Shown in pieces: positions 1 to 8,079 of a stretch of DNA of 19,864 nt. The notes under the pieces are model-generated. The model was not told the DNA's origin. It saw only the letters and a program-made list of their open reading frames with translations, and made no database searches. The first letter of the stretch is position 1, and every line of letters starts with the position of its first letter. The stretch lies in assembly GCA_002451085.1 (NCBI GenBank), contig DKBE01000088.1, positions 1 to 19,864 on the forward strand. The letters run 5' to 3'. Origin of the DNA: Proteobacteria bacterium UBA6908. GTDB taxonomy: Bacteria; Pseudomonadota; Gammaproteobacteria; Acidiferrobacterales; UBA6901. The position numbers and the translations under genes are program-made.

Positions 1-905
1 ATGCCGCCGATGTAATAGAGCGCCACATCCGACAGGCCGCCGTAGCCGTTGCCGGAGAACAGGTTGGTACCGCCTTTGGCAAGCGACTGGTGCACGTGCA
101 TGCCCGAGCCGTTGTCGCCCACGATTGGTTTCGGCATAAACGTGGCCGTCTTGCCGTAGCTGTGCGCCACCTGGTGCACGCAGTACTTGTAGATCTGCAG
201 TTCATCGGCCTTTTTCACCAAGGTATTGAAGCGCATGCCGATTTCGTTCTGGCCGGCGGTTGCCACTTCGTGGTGATGGGTTTCAACGACGAGGCCCATT
301 TCTTCCATCGCCAGGCACATGGCCGAGCGGATGTCCTGCTGCGAATCGACTGGTGGAACCGGGAAGTAGCCACCCTTCACGGTCGGGCGGTGGCCGAGAT
401 TGCCACCTTCGTACACCTTCTCGGTGTTCCACGAGGCTTCTTCGGAATCGATCTTCACGAACGATCCGGAGATGTCGGCGCCCCAGCGGACGTCATCGAA
501 GATGAAGAATTCGGCTTCCGGACCGAAAAAGGCGGTGTCGGCGATGCCAGTGCTCTTGAGGTAGGCTTCGGCGCGCTTGGCGAGCGAGCGCGGGCAGCGG
601 TCGTAGCCCTGCATGGTGGCCGGTTCCACGACGTCGCAACGCAGGTTCAGGGTCGGTTCTTCGAAGAACGGGTCCATGACTGCAGTCGCGGCATCCGGCA
701 TCAGGATCATGTCGGATTCGTTAATGCCCTTCCAGCCGGCGATCGAAGAGCCATCGAACATCTTGCCCTCTTCAAAAGTCGAGGCATCAACCTGATGCGA
801 GGGTACGGAGACGTGCTGTTCCTTGCCCTTGGTATCGGTGAAGCGGAAGTCAACGAACTTCACGCCCTTTTCTTTCATCATCTTCAGTACATCGGCGCCG
901 GACAT
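1..905 (-). CDS. glnA: Glutamine synthetase type I, N-terminal part (3' end beyond the left edge)
   Basis: ATP-dependent condensation of ammonia and glutamate to glutamine, the entry point of nitrogen assimilation; a cytosolic dodecamer. I read about 301 residues from ATG 903-905, starting [17 protein letters not shown]. Recognisable are the beta-grasp segment with [17 protein letters not shown], the metal-binding stretch [13 protein letters not shown], the later [22 protein letters not shown] and the [11 protein letters not shown] segment. The usual length is about 468 residues, so the C-terminal third, including the adenylylation loop, is outside the window. AGGAGGA ends 6 bases before the ATG and fixes the start. 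A sigma-54 promoter and two NtrC-like sites lie upstream. The family call is very secure. Confidence 0.97.
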   Translation of the reverse strand, partial: MSGADVLKMMKEKGVKFVDFRFTDTKGKEQHVSVPSHQVDASTFEEGKMFDGSSIAGWKGINESDMILMPDAATAVMDPFFEEPTLNLRCDVVEPATMQGYDRCPRSLAKRAEAYLKSTGIADTAFFGPEAEFFIFDDVRWGADISGSFVKIDSEEASWNTEKVYEGGNLGHRPTVKGGYFPVPPVDSQQDIRSAMCLAMEEMGLVVETHHHEVATAGQNEIGMRFNTLVKKADELQIYKYCVHQVAHSYGKTATFMPKPIVGDNGSGMHVHQSLAKGGTNLFSGNGYGGLSDVALYYIGG

Positions 906-994
906 CGGGGTCCTCCTGGGGTCGCAAGTGTGAATATAAAATGAAGCTGGAAATCTTGACCGGCCATTATGGCCGCATCTGTGGGGCGTCATTT

Positions 995-1011
995 TGCAGC
1001 ATTTATGCCAG
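995..1011 (-). promoter_or_regulatory. Sigma-54 (RpoN) -24/-12 promoter of glnA
   Basis: Read on the minus strand the site is CTGGCATAAATGCTGCA. It has GG at -24 and GC at -12 with exactly 10 bases between them, close to the consensus TGGCACG-N4-TTGCA. Transcription would start near 984 and give a leader of about 80 nt before the glnA ATG at 905. This matches the known control of glnA by NtrC and sigma-54 in enteric bacteria. Assignment is by eye. Confidence 0.75.
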
Positions 1012-1072
1012 CTGGGAAATGGAAATAACTAGTTGATTCTTAGGGGGTCGCGTTAGTGCTGGCACGTTAAGT

Positions 1073-1089
1073 TGCACCAATAAGATGCA
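1073..1089. promoter_or_regulatory. NtrC-type enhancer site 1 for glnA
   Basis: TGCACC-N5-GATGCA differs at one base from the NtrC consensus TGCACC-N5-GGTGCA. Its centre at 1081 is about 97 bp upstream of the predicted glnA start point, in the usual range for an enhancer of a sigma-54 promoter. Confidence 0.65.
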
Positions 1090-1097
1090 TAATACAA

Positions 1098-1126
1098 TCT
1101 GTACGCACTATATTAGTGCGTACAGA
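1098..1126. promoter_or_regulatory. Perfect 13-bp inverted repeat, probable NtrC enhancer site 2
   Basis: Arms 1098-1110 and 1114-1126 are perfect reverse complements around a 3-base centre. The core is GCAC-N7-GTGC, the same half-site spacing as NtrC boxes. Its centre (1112) is 31 bp, about three helical turns, from site 1, like the paired sites of enteric glnA. It also lies just past the 3' end of the CDF gene, but no T-run follows on the minus strand, so a terminator role is less likely. Confidence 0.6.
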
Positions 1127-1154
1127 AGTCTGATTGATCGATGCCTATATACGT

Positions 1155-2324
1155 CTAATGGAAACGCACACTGACATCGCCAATCACGGGCAGGTGCTTG
1201 GCAGCTTCCTGGAATCGGTTCTGCAGCAGTGTGCCATCTTCCGGTCGAGTGAGCACCGACAACGGCAGGAGCAATTCAACCCGTAGTTTTCCGCCCACGT
1301 AGTGCAGGGTCAGGCGTTCGATATGCTCGGCTGCCGGCAAATGGCGAAAAGCCTGTTTCAGCTCGGCCTGGACCGTAGCGCGCGAGGGCAGGTCGTGGGC
1401 CGGGGCAAAATCAGTATCATCTTCGGGATCGATATGCACCAAGGCATCGGACACCACATCGATTTCATGCACCAGACGATGACGCACGGCCTCGCTGATG
1501 TAGTGTCCTTCCGAAACACTGATGTCCTCATCGACGATAATGTGGACGTCCACCAGAGCCCGACCACCAATGCGGCGGGTGCGCAGCAGATGGAGTTGAC
1601 GTACGCCATCAACACTCAGGATAGTTCGACGAATATGTTGCAGTTCGTTGGCGCCGAGTCCTGTGTCAATCAGTTCATTGATGGCCGGCCAGCCCAGCTC
1701 GATGCCGATCTTCACGACAAACAGCGCCACGCCCAGTGCCGCCAACGCATCCAGGGCCTGAATACCGGCGATGGTACCGGCGATACCAAGAAACACGATG
1801 ATCGACGAGATGGCATCGGAGCGATGGTGCCAGGCGCTGGCCTTAAGCATCTCCGAATCAAAGCGGCGCGCCGTGCGCATGGTGTATTGGTAGAGCGCCT
1901 CCTTGGCCAGGATAGTGAAACCAGAAGCCCACAGGGTAAGTGGGGTCGGTGGCACAAACGGTTCGTCGCCCAGCAGGCGCAGTCCGGCACGGGTGGCGAT
2001 GCCTATCCCCACGAGCAACAGGACGACACCCAGTACCAGCGTCACCGCGGTTTCGATACGCGCGTGACCATAGGGGTGTTCCTCGTCCGCCTCCTTGGCG
2101 CTGTGCTTGAGGGCAAAGAGTACGAGCAAATCCGTGCTCATGTCGGCAAGAGTATGCGTGGCATCGGCCACCAGTGCCTGCGAGTGACCGATGACGCCGG
2201 CCACGATCTGGCCGACCACCAGCAGGGCATTGGTGATCATCGCGGTCAAGGCGACGCGCCGACTGGCCAGCAGGCGAACCGGGCTGGTGGTGTCGAATAG
2301 TTGTGGTGCGTCGGTGTTGCTCAT
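1155..2324 (-). CDS. Cation diffusion facilitator (CDF) family metal transporter with extended C-terminus
   Basis: Inner-membrane proton-driven exporter of divalent metal ions, most likely zinc or a similar ion. Residues 20-215 form the hydrophobic transport domain. The metal site residues are visible as HTLAD (H57, D61) in helix 2 and HHRSD (H166, D170) in helix 5, an HD-HD pattern typical of Zn/Cd carriers. HPYGHARIE follows helix 2. Residues about 216-303 form the cytosolic ZT-dimer domain. About 85 more residues (304-389) follow that most CDF proteins lack. I chose ATG 2322-2324 (MSNTDAPQLF), two bases after the stop of the TusA-like gene; a longer upstream reading would run through that gene. 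It is the third gene of a minus-strand group with the sulfur-transfer pair. The substrate is inferred. Confidence 0.9.
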   Translation of the reverse strand: MSNTDAPQLFDTTSPVRLLASRRVALTAMITNALLVVGQIVAGVIGHSQALVADATHTLADMSTDLLVLFALKHSAKEADEEHPYGHARIETAVTLVLGVVLLLVGIGIATRAGLRLLGDEPFVPPTPLTLWASGFTILAKEALYQYTMRTARRFDSEMLKASAWHHRSDAISSIIVFLGIAGTIAGIQALDALAALGVALFVVKIGIELGWPAINELIDTGLGANELQHIRRTILSVDGVRQLHLLRTRRIGGRALVDVHIIVDEDISVSEGHYISEAVRHRLVHEIDVVSDALVHIDPEDDTDFAPAHDLPSRATVQAELKQAFRHLPAAEHIERLTLHYVGGKLRVELLLPLSVLTRPEDGTLLQNRFQEAAKHLPVIGDVSVRFH

Positions 2325-2326
2325 GG

Positions 2327-2563
2327 CTAGCCGCCACCCGAGCCGATACGCACGGTGATGCGTAACTCGTCGTGTGTCTGTTCGGTGCCGGTCACTTCGT
2401 GGCCATACATGCGGCACCAGGCGGGAATATCATAGAGCGCGCCGGGATCAGTACAGATCACTTCCAGGGTGTCGCCGGGTTCCAGCGTTTGCACCCGGTT
2501 CTGGGTGCGAATCACCGGCAGCGGACACAACAGCCGGCGCGCGTCGAGCTGGTGATGACTCAT
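2327..2563 (-). CDS. TusA/SirA-family sulfur carrier protein
   Basis: Small cytosolic protein of 78 residues that carries a persulfide on one cysteine and passes it to an acceptor enzyme. The family signature is at the N-terminus, LDARRLLCPLPVIR, with Cys13 in the CPxP motif as sulfur carrier. The length is normal for TusA-like proteins (75-85). It starts 73 bases after the PP-loop enzyme gene and ends two bases before the CDF start, so all three are probably co-transcribed. The neighbour is an MnmA-like thiolase, so sulfur delivery to that enzyme is the natural inference. Whether it equals TusA itself or a YedF-like paralogue cannot be settled here. No strong ribosome binding site is seen. 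Confidence 0.88.
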   Translation of the reverse strand: MSHHQLDARRLLCPLPVIRTQNRVQTLEPGDTLEVICTDPGALYDIPAWCRMYGHEVTGTEQTHDELRITVRIGSGGG

Positions 2564-2636
2564 ACAGGAAGCCCGGTTCCGCTTCGCTCCGTGCGCCTGG
2601 CGAAAAGACTAGGTCCTGTTTCGTTCGTTTTGATTT

Positions 2637-3680
2637 TCATAGATACCAGCTCTCTGGTATCTCGTTGGGCGGCAGTGGTGAGACGTGCAGCGCGCGCGAA
2701 ACTCCAGCGCGTGGGTGAATCTCAACCGTGACCTGGTCGGCGCTGCGCCCCTGGCCGAAACGCGCCGTCAGTCGCGCAGCCAGCAACAGATCTTCGTCAG
2801 TCACGTCGCCTTCAATCAGTACTAGCGGGCCGGAGTGACTGGTGGCGAACAGGTGGGTGAAGTCGCGCCGGTAGCCCTGCAGAAAGTTGGTTTCCCCTTC
2901 CTCGCGCGCCACGATCATCTTGAAATGCGGGCGCGGGCGCAGGTGTCGGCCGATTTTGAGCAGCAGAATATCATCCAGCTCGTAGCGTTTGTCGCCGCGG
3001 TGCTCCCACAGGTCACCGAGGCGGCGGGTGTAATTGCCATCGGTGAGGAAGCAGCAGCCGCCGGCCGGTTGGGCGTAGTCCTCGAAACCGAATTCCGTCG
3101 CCAGCGCCATCTGTGGCTTGCGGTTGCGACCACTGAAATCAAGCAGTTTCTCGCGATCTACCCAACCCTCGCGTTCCGGCAGGGTTGGCGGCAGGATTTT
3201 CGCGCACAACGGGCGCAGCAGTCGGTCAAAGGCCCCGGATTCGCGCGCCACAACCGGCATTGTGTCCTTGCGTTGTGACATCGGCCGTTGTCCGACCACT
3301 TCACCGGTGATGATGAAGTCGAAGCCGTTGGTTTCCATCCACTCACGCGCCTTTTTCACCATGAAGCCCTTGCAGTCGAGGCAGGGATTGAGGTGCGTAC
3401 CGTAACCATGCTTTGGGTTAATCACGATGTCCTTGTACTCGTCGATGACATCGATGATGTGCAACTTGATGCCTACTTGTTCAGCCGACCAGAGCGCGTT
3501 ATTCCGTTTGGGTTTGTCCTGTTTGCTGGCGCGTATGGCGTGGGTGTGCCCTTCCACACAGAATCCGGTGAAAAAGTTAATACCTTCGACATGCACGCCC
3601 TGATTCTTGATCAGCTTGGCGGCCAGCATGGAGTCGAGGCCGCCGGAAATCAGTGCGACAGCCTTGCGGGGTTCTGTCAT
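2637..3680 (-). CDS. PP-loop ATPase related to MnmA/ThiI tRNA thiolases, with C-terminal NFACT-R-like region
   Basis: Predicted RNA-thiolating enzyme of 347 residues that would adenylate a base and substitute sulfur. The PP-loop SGGLDS is at residues 12-17. NPCLDCK (C100, C103) and AGGCCFLTD (C209, C210) sit where MnmA carries its two catalytic cysteines (NPDxxCN and GxCFIG), so a persulfide mechanism is plausible. From about residue 235 the chain (DDILLLKIGRHLRP, then a Phe/Lys-rich strand) resembles the NFACT-R-type RNA-binding domain predicted to be fused to such enzymes; that part is from memory and less certain. The start ATG 3678-3680 (MTEPRKAVAL) sits just before the PP-loop; a TTG at 3708-3710 would add ten residues. 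Neither has a good ribosome binding site. The TusA-like gene follows. It is distinct from canonical MnmA, and the substrate is unknown. Confidence 0.82.
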   Translation of the reverse strand: MTEPRKAVALISGGLDSMLAAKLIKNQGVHVEGINFFTGFCVEGHTHAIRASKQDKPKRNNALWSAEQVGIKLHIIDVIDEYKDIVINPKHGYGTHLNPCLDCKGFMVKKAREWMETNGFDFIITGEVVGQRPMSQRKDTMPVVARESGAFDRLLRPLCAKILPPTLPEREGWVDREKLLDFSGRNRKPQMALATEFGFEDYAQPAGGCCFLTDGNYTRRLGDLWEHRGDKRYELDDILLLKIGRHLRPRPHFKMIVAREEGETNFLQGYRRDFTHLFATSHSGPLVLIEGDVTDEDLLLAARLTARFGQGRSADQVTVEIHPRAGVSRALHVSPLPPNEIPESWYL

Positions 3681-4127
3681 GAGAGGGGAGGGCCCGGGAT
3701 CAAATCGCAATTCTATCGGAAACCGGCCATTCGGGCACCGGTGGAAGATAGAAAGAGTATATAAATTATATGGTTAACAACATCTGGGCAGGTTCCATCC
3801 TGGACCCTGCTGCTCACGTATCGGAATTTTATATGATTTGACGCTCGGACTTCCCTGTGCCGATGCTCCTCGCGTGGTTCGAGCTACTGACAACAGCCGC
3901 GCATGACCCTACTCTGCAACAGCCCGATTGTCCAACAGATCAGGTTGCTAGCCACCGTCAGTCGTCACGGCGCCACCGTTTGCGGCAGTTTCTAGCGGCG
4001 AAGACTGGCCGCATTCCCGCGCAGCCTTTAGAATCTGCACCTGTAATCTTCGGTTTTTCCCGCCAAGTCCATTCATGCCATACACCTCCGCAAAGATGCC
4101 TCGTCGCCAATACTGGAAAATTTTTCC
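3681..4127. other. Divergent intergenic spacer without a convincing gene
   Basis: About 450 bases between the PP-loop gene (leftward) and mtgA (rightward). Positions 3755-3775 are strongly AT-rich (TATATAAATTATATGG), so this is the likely place for divergent promoters, though no good -35/-10 pair is visible on either strand. An imperfect inverted repeat (3788-3797 with 3801-3810, one mismatch) follows, without a T-run. Open frames in 3857-4127 show no recognisable protein. Confidence 0.5.
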
Positions 4128-4131
4128 GTGA
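4096..4131 (+). CDS. Possible 11-codon leader frame overlapping the mtgA start
   Basis: ATG 4096-4098 opens a frame encoding MPRRQYWKIFP that stops at TGA 4129-4131. This TGA overlaps the GTG start of mtgA as GTGA. Such an arrangement would allow translational coupling, which might explain why mtgA has no clear ribosome binding site. The leader itself also lacks a good one. It may be chance. Confidence 0.2.
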   Translation: MPRRQYWKIFP

Positions 4132-4952
4132 GCCGACGGAAAGCCTGGTGGTTGCGCTCGCATCGCTGGCTACGCTGGATGCTGCGCGGGCTGCTGATCT
4201 TCTTGCTGCTGGATTTCATCTATCTGGCGTCGATTTGGCCGGACTGGAAGCCGTTGGCGAGTGGCACCATTCCCAAGACCAGCTTCATGAAGATCTACGA
4301 TGACAAGCGGGCGAGTCGTGGCTGGGGGGCAATGGCCTGGCAGCCGGTTCCGCTGGCTCGCATACCACGACACATGATTCGTGCAGTCATCGTCGCCGAA
4401 GATAGCCGGTTTTATACCCATAGTGGCTTTGATCTGATTGCCATCAAGGAAGCGCTCGACTACAACCTCGATCGGGGCAAACTGGCCATAGGAGCCAGTA
4501 CCATTTCCCAGCAGACGGTCAAGAATCTTTATCTATCGCCCTCGCGCAATCCGCTGCGCAAATGGCACGAGCTATTTCTGACCTGGGGCATCGAGCACAA
4601 TTTGCGCAAGAGCAGGATCCTCGAGTTGTATCTCAATGTGGTCGAATTCGGTCGCGGGATTTATGGGGTGCAGGCGGCGGCACGAGCCTATTATGGCGTC
4701 GATGTCGAACAGCTGAATCTGGCGCAGGTGGCGGAACTGGCAGCCACATTACCCAGCCCGGTCAAGAATAATCCGGCGACGCGCAGCGAATCATTTGAGC
4801 GGCGATCTCAACGCATTCTCGGGTTGCTTACCCGCGAGCAGGCACGCAACGCACCCCCTGATTTGAGTACGGCGGTCATCCAGGCAGAGGAGCCCCCGGA
4901 AAGCCCTCCAGAACGCCCTGTTCCTGCAGGAACGGGTGGCATCACACTCTAA
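4128..4952 (+). CDS. mtgA: Monofunctional peptidoglycan glycosyltransferase (GT51)
   Basis: Polymerises lipid II into glycan strands at the periplasmic face of the inner membrane. A basic N-terminus and one transmembrane segment (about residues 18-36) are followed by the GT51 domain. It has EDSRFYTHSGFD (E91 is the likely catalytic base), GASTISQQTVKN (122-132) and the later RKWHELFLTWGIE and ILELYLNVVEFGRGIYGVQ motifs. No transpeptidase domain follows, so it is the monofunctional type. Its 274 residues exceed the usual 230-245 because of a Pro/Glu-rich tail (about 245-274). The start is GTG 4128-4130, the only one that keeps the basic N-terminus; its ribosome binding site is poor. It lies alone ahead of glyQS. 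Confidence 0.93.
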   Translation: MSRRKAWWLRSHRWLRWMLRGLLIFLLLDFIYLASIWPDWKPLASGTIPKTSFMKIYDDKRASRGWGAMAWQPVPLARIPRHMIRAVIVAEDSRFYTHSGFDLIAIKEALDYNLDRGKLAIGASTISQQTVKNLYLSPSRNPLRKWHELFLTWGIEHNLRKSRILELYLNVVEFGRGIYGVQAAARAYYGVDVEQLNLAQVAELAATLPSPVKNNPATRSESFERRSQRILGLLTREQARNAPPDLSTAVIQAEEPPESPPERPVPAGTGGITL

Positions 4953-4992
4953 AGCCGGAATCAGTCGGATCGCGCCACCCCCGGCGAGCGGG

Positions 4993-4998
4993 TATAAT
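4993..4998 (+). promoter_or_regulatory. Candidate -10 box of the glyQS operon
   Basis: A perfect TATAAT lies in the 63-base gap between mtgA and glyQ. No recognisable -35 hexamer is found 15-19 bases upstream. Transcription from it would begin near 5005, only about 11 bases before the preferred glyQ start. Confidence 0.4.
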
Positions 4999-5015
4999 GT
5001 CGCTGACTGAACCCA

Positions 5016-5924
5016 TTGAATAAATTCGAAGAATCACCCAGACCCGTGACCTTCCAGGAACTCATAATCGCCTTGCAGCAATACTGGGCCAAACAGGGCT
5101 GCGTCGTCCTGCAACCCTATGACATGGAAATGGGCGCTGGCACTTTTCATACGGCCACGTTCCTGCGTGCACTTGGGCCGGAACCGTGGAAAGCCGCCTA
5201 CGTACAGCCTTCGCGCCGTCCCAAGGATGGTCGCTACGGCGAGAATCCGAACCGTTTGCAGCATTACTACCAGTTCCAGGTGGTGCTCAAGCCCTCGCCG
5301 GACGACATTCAGGAACTTTACCTCGGATCGTTGCGTGCCATCGGTATCGATACACGACAACACGACATCCGTTTTGTCGAGGATGATTGGGAGTCACCGA
5401 CACTCGGTGCCTGGGGGCTGGGTTGGGAGGTGTGGTTGAACGGCATGGAAGTGACCCAGTTCACCTATTTTCAGGAAGTCGGCTCCTTGGCGTGCCGTCC
5501 GGTGCTCGGTGAAATCACCTACGGCCTGGAACGTCTGGCCATGTACTTGCAGGGTGTCGAGAACGTGTTCGATCTCGTCTGGACCAAAGGCGTGAGCTAT
5601 GGCGATGTCTACCACCAGAACGAGGTTGAGCAGTCCAAATACAACTTTGAGCATTCCAATGTGCAATGGCTGCTCCAGCAGTTCAACGACTATGAGGGCG
5701 AGGCCAAGCGACTCATGGATCTTGGCTTGCCGTTGCCCGGATTCGAAATGGTGATGAAATGCTCACATACCTTCAATCTGCTGGATGCGCGCGGTGCGAT
5801 TTCCGTTACGGAACGCGCCGCCTACATCGGCCGGGTGCGGGTACTGGCACGTCAGGTGGCGCAAAGTTATTACGAATCTCGCGAGCGTCTTGGTTTTCCG
5901 ATGCTGAAGAACAGGGCGGACTGA
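5016..5924 (+). CDS. glyQ: Glycyl-tRNA synthetase alpha subunit
   Basis: Catalytic subunit of the bacterial alpha2beta2 glycyl-tRNA synthetase, which charges tRNA-Gly in the cytosol. The 302-residue chain matches the family over its length, with [38 protein letters not shown], the [20 protein letters not shown] core and the C-terminal [15 protein letters not shown]. The start is taken as TTG 5016-5018 because MNKFEE-xxx-TFQELI parallels the E. coli N-terminus (MQKFDTRTFQGLI). An in-frame GTG at 5046-5048 would give 292 residues. Neither has a clear ribosome binding site. One base separates its stop from the glyS start, so the subunits are co-translated. Confidence 0.97.
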   Translation: MNKFEESPRPVTFQELIIALQQYWAKQGCVVLQPYDMEMGAGTFHTATFLRALGPEPWKAAYVQPSRRPKDGRYGENPNRLQHYYQFQVVLKPSPDDIQELYLGSLRAIGIDTRQHDIRFVEDDWESPTLGAWGLGWEVWLNGMEVTQFTYFQEVGSLACRPVLGEITYGLERLAMYLQGVENVFDLVWTKGVSYGDVYHQNEVEQSKYNFEHSNVQWLLQQFNDYEGEAKRLMDLGLPLPGFEMVMKCSHTFNLLDARGAISVTERAAYIGRVRVLARQVAQSYYESRERLGFPMLKNRAD

Positions 5925-5925
5925 G

Positions 5926-8052
5926 ATGGCTTCTGGCAAGAAAAAGACACCTGCACGTCTAGCCGGCAAGCCATCCGGTGCGGCCCCGTTGCTGGTTGAA
6001 CTGCTGACCGAGGAATTGCCGCCGCGGGCGCTGACGCGCCTTATGGAGGCGTTCAGCCACGGACTCACCGAAGCCCTCAAGGAAAAGAACTTCCTGCTGC
6101 CGGAATCCCTGCCACAGCCCTATGCCACGCCACGCCGATTGGCCGTGGTCATCAGCCATGTGCTAGTCAAACAGTCCGATCGCATCGTTGAGCGCAAGGG
6201 CCCGGCCGTGGCGACTGCGCTGGGTGCGGACGGACAACCAGCCCCGGCGCTGCTTGGATTCGCTAAATCCTGTGGTGTCGAAGTGAGCCGGCTGGAGCGA
6301 CAGATTGGTGAGAAGGGAGATTATTTCGTGTATCGCGCCAAGCAGAAGGGTGAGCCACTCAAGGTGCACCTGGCGTCGCTGGTCGAAGCGGTACTGAAAA
6401 AGCTGCCAGTGCCGAAACTGATGCGCTGGGGCGCGGGAGAGGCGCAGTTCGTGCGCCCGGTACACGCTGTGATTCTGTTGCACGGCAATAAAATCGTGCC
6501 AGGCACAGTGCTCGGCCTGAAGAGTGGTAACAAGACACTTGGGCACCGATTCCTGAGCAAGGGCGCCTTGACGGTTACACATGCCAAGGATTACGAGAAG
6601 ACTCTGAAGCAGGGCAAGGTGCTGGCGTCATTCGAACTCCGGCGCGAAGCAATTGCCAAGGGGCTCGATGCCGCGGCGCACCGGGTGGGCGGCGGTGTGC
6701 GCTGGGATCTGGGCAAGAGCGCAGATTTGGTGGACGAAGTCACCAGTATCGTTGAATGGCCGGTCGTGTTGGGCGGCGGGTTCGACAGCGCATTCCTGGA
6801 GGTGCCGAGGGAGTGTCTGATCATCAGCATGCAGCAGCACCAGAAATATTTCCCGCTCGCTGACGCAAAGGACAAGTTGCTGCCGCGTTTTCTGTTTGTC
6901 AGCAATCAGCAGGCTGCCAATCCCAAACAGATCATCGCCGGTAACGAGCGCGTGCTGCGCGCACGGCTGTCGGATGCGCGGTTCTTTTACGATCAGGATC
7001 GCAAGACCCGTCTCGAGACGCGCGTGCCGCGGCTTGCCCATGTCGTCTACCACAACAAGCTCGGCAGCCAGCTGGAACGTGTCGAACGTCTGGTGAAGCT
7101 GTCCGGTGAAATTGCCCAGCGCCTGGATTCGGACCGCCGCCTCGCGGAGCGTGCGGCCACCCTGGCCAAGGCCGATTTGCTCACCGACATGGTTGGTGAA
7201 TTTCCGGAATTGCAGGGGACGATGGGACGTTACTATGCGCTGCACGATGGCGAGCCGCCGGCCGTGGCGGCAGCCGTCGAACAGCATTACTGGCCGCGCT
7301 TTGCGGGTGACACATTGCCGGCGGACAACGTGGCAGCGGCCGTGGCGCTGGCCGACCGGCTGGACATGCTCGCCGGCATGTTCGGCATCGGCCTGGTACC
7401 GACCGGCGACAAGGATCCGTTCGGATTGCGCCGTGCCGCGCTCGGCGTGATCCGCATCGTGCTTGAGAAAAACCTGCCACTACAGTTGAACGCACTGATC
7501 GATCTGGCCTACAGCTATCTGCCTTCACAGATTGGGCAGGCCCACACTGACGTCAATGGTTTCGTGATTGACCGGCTTTCCGGTTATCTACGCGAGGGAG
7601 GCGCGACCGCGCAAGAGGTTGAGGCTGTGCTTTCGCGTGGCTTGCTGTCGCTCGCCGAAGCGCCCAGGATTCTCAAGGCGGTACAGGATTTCCAGAGGTT
7701 GCCAGAGGCCACCGCTCTTGCCGCCGCCAACAAGCGTATCGTGAACATTATCCGCAAGGCCGGCCAGGAACACCGGAACGCCGACGTGAGCCGACTCACC
7801 GACCCAGCGGAAGTTGCGTTGTTCCAGGCCCTGAACAAGACGCATCCGGCCGTGGAGTCGTGCGTGGCGGCGTGTGATTACTCCGGCGCGCTCCAGCGTC
7901 TGGCGGCGCTCAAGCAGCCGGTAGATGCGTTCTTCGATCAGGTCATGGTCATGGCGGAGGACCCGGCAGTGCGCGACAATCGCTTGGCCCTGCTCGGTGA
8001 CCTCAAGGCCCTGATGAACCGCGTGGCTGATATTTCCCGGCTGGCAGTCTGA
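5926..8052 (+). CDS. glyS: Glycyl-tRNA synthetase beta subunit
   Basis: Beta subunit of the tetrameric glycyl-tRNA synthetase, needed for tRNA binding. It has 708 residues, slightly above the usual 690 because of a Lys/Ala-rich N-terminal stretch of about 20 residues before LLVELLTEELPP, the conserved beginning of the family. Typical segments are YATPRRLAVVI, ERKGPA, SMQQHQKYFPL, RVLRARLSDARFFYDQDRK and the HD-like region ALADRLDMLAGMFGIG followed by GDKDPFGLRRAALGVIRI. The C-terminus is the DALR anticodon-binding domain. ATG 5926-5928 follows the glyQ stop by one base. Confidence 0.97.
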   Translation: MASGKKKTPARLAGKPSGAAPLLVELLTEELPPRALTRLMEAFSHGLTEALKEKNFLLPESLPQPYATPRRLAVVISHVLVKQSDRIVERKGPAVATALGADGQPAPALLGFAKSCGVEVSRLERQIGEKGDYFVYRAKQKGEPLKVHLASLVEAVLKKLPVPKLMRWGAGEAQFVRPVHAVILLHGNKIVPGTVLGLKSGNKTLGHRFLSKGALTVTHAKDYEKTLKQGKVLASFELRREAIAKGLDAAAHRVGGGVRWDLGKSADLVDEVTSIVEWPVVLGGGFDSAFLEVPRECLIISMQQHQKYFPLADAKDKLLPRFLFVSNQQAANPKQIIAGNERVLRARLSDARFFYDQDRKTRLETRVPRLAHVVYHNKLGSQLERVERLVKLSGEIAQRLDSDRRLAERAATLAKADLLTDMVGEFPELQGTMGRYYALHDGEPPAVAAAVEQHYWPRFAGDTLPADNVAAAVALADRLDMLAGMFGIGLVPTGDKDPFGLRRAALGVIRIVLEKNLPLQLNALIDLAYSYLPSQIGQAHTDVNGFVIDRLSGYLREGGATAQEVEAVLSRGLLSLAEAPRILKAVQDFQRLPEATALAAANKRIVNIIRKAGQEHRNADVSRLTDPAEVALFQALNKTHPAVESCVAACDYSGALQRLAALKQPVDAFFDQVMVMAEDPAVRDNRLALLGDLKALMNRVADISRLAV

Positions 8053-8079
8053 CCGGCGCGAACGCACGAGGAGGCGTAC

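Noticed and set aside
90..944. Long plus-strand open frame of 284 codons
   Set aside because: Antisense to glnA, which is read unambiguously on the minus strand; the frame is a product of GC-rich codon use.
1059..1076. Plus-strand sequence CTGGCACGTTAAGTTGCA resembling a sigma-54 promoter
   Set aside because: GG and GC are 11 bases apart instead of 10, no plus-strand gene follows, and it overlaps the better-supported NtrC box.
1098..1126. 13-bp inverted repeat as a terminator of the CDF gene
   Set aside because: No T-run follows on the minus strand, and its GCAC-N7-GTGC core and spacing fit an NtrC operator better. A dual role is not excluded.
1302..2300. Plus-strand open frame of 332 codons
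   Set aside because: Antisense to the CDF transporter, whose motifs are clear; the product resembles no family and is composition-driven.
3788..3810. Imperfect inverted repeat in the mtgA upstream spacer
   Set aside because: One mismatch, no T-run and no nearby gene end; too weak to name as terminator or operator.
3857..4303. Plus-strand open frame of 148 codons overlapping mtgA
   Set aside because: No recognisable motifs; its second half is out of frame within mtgA.
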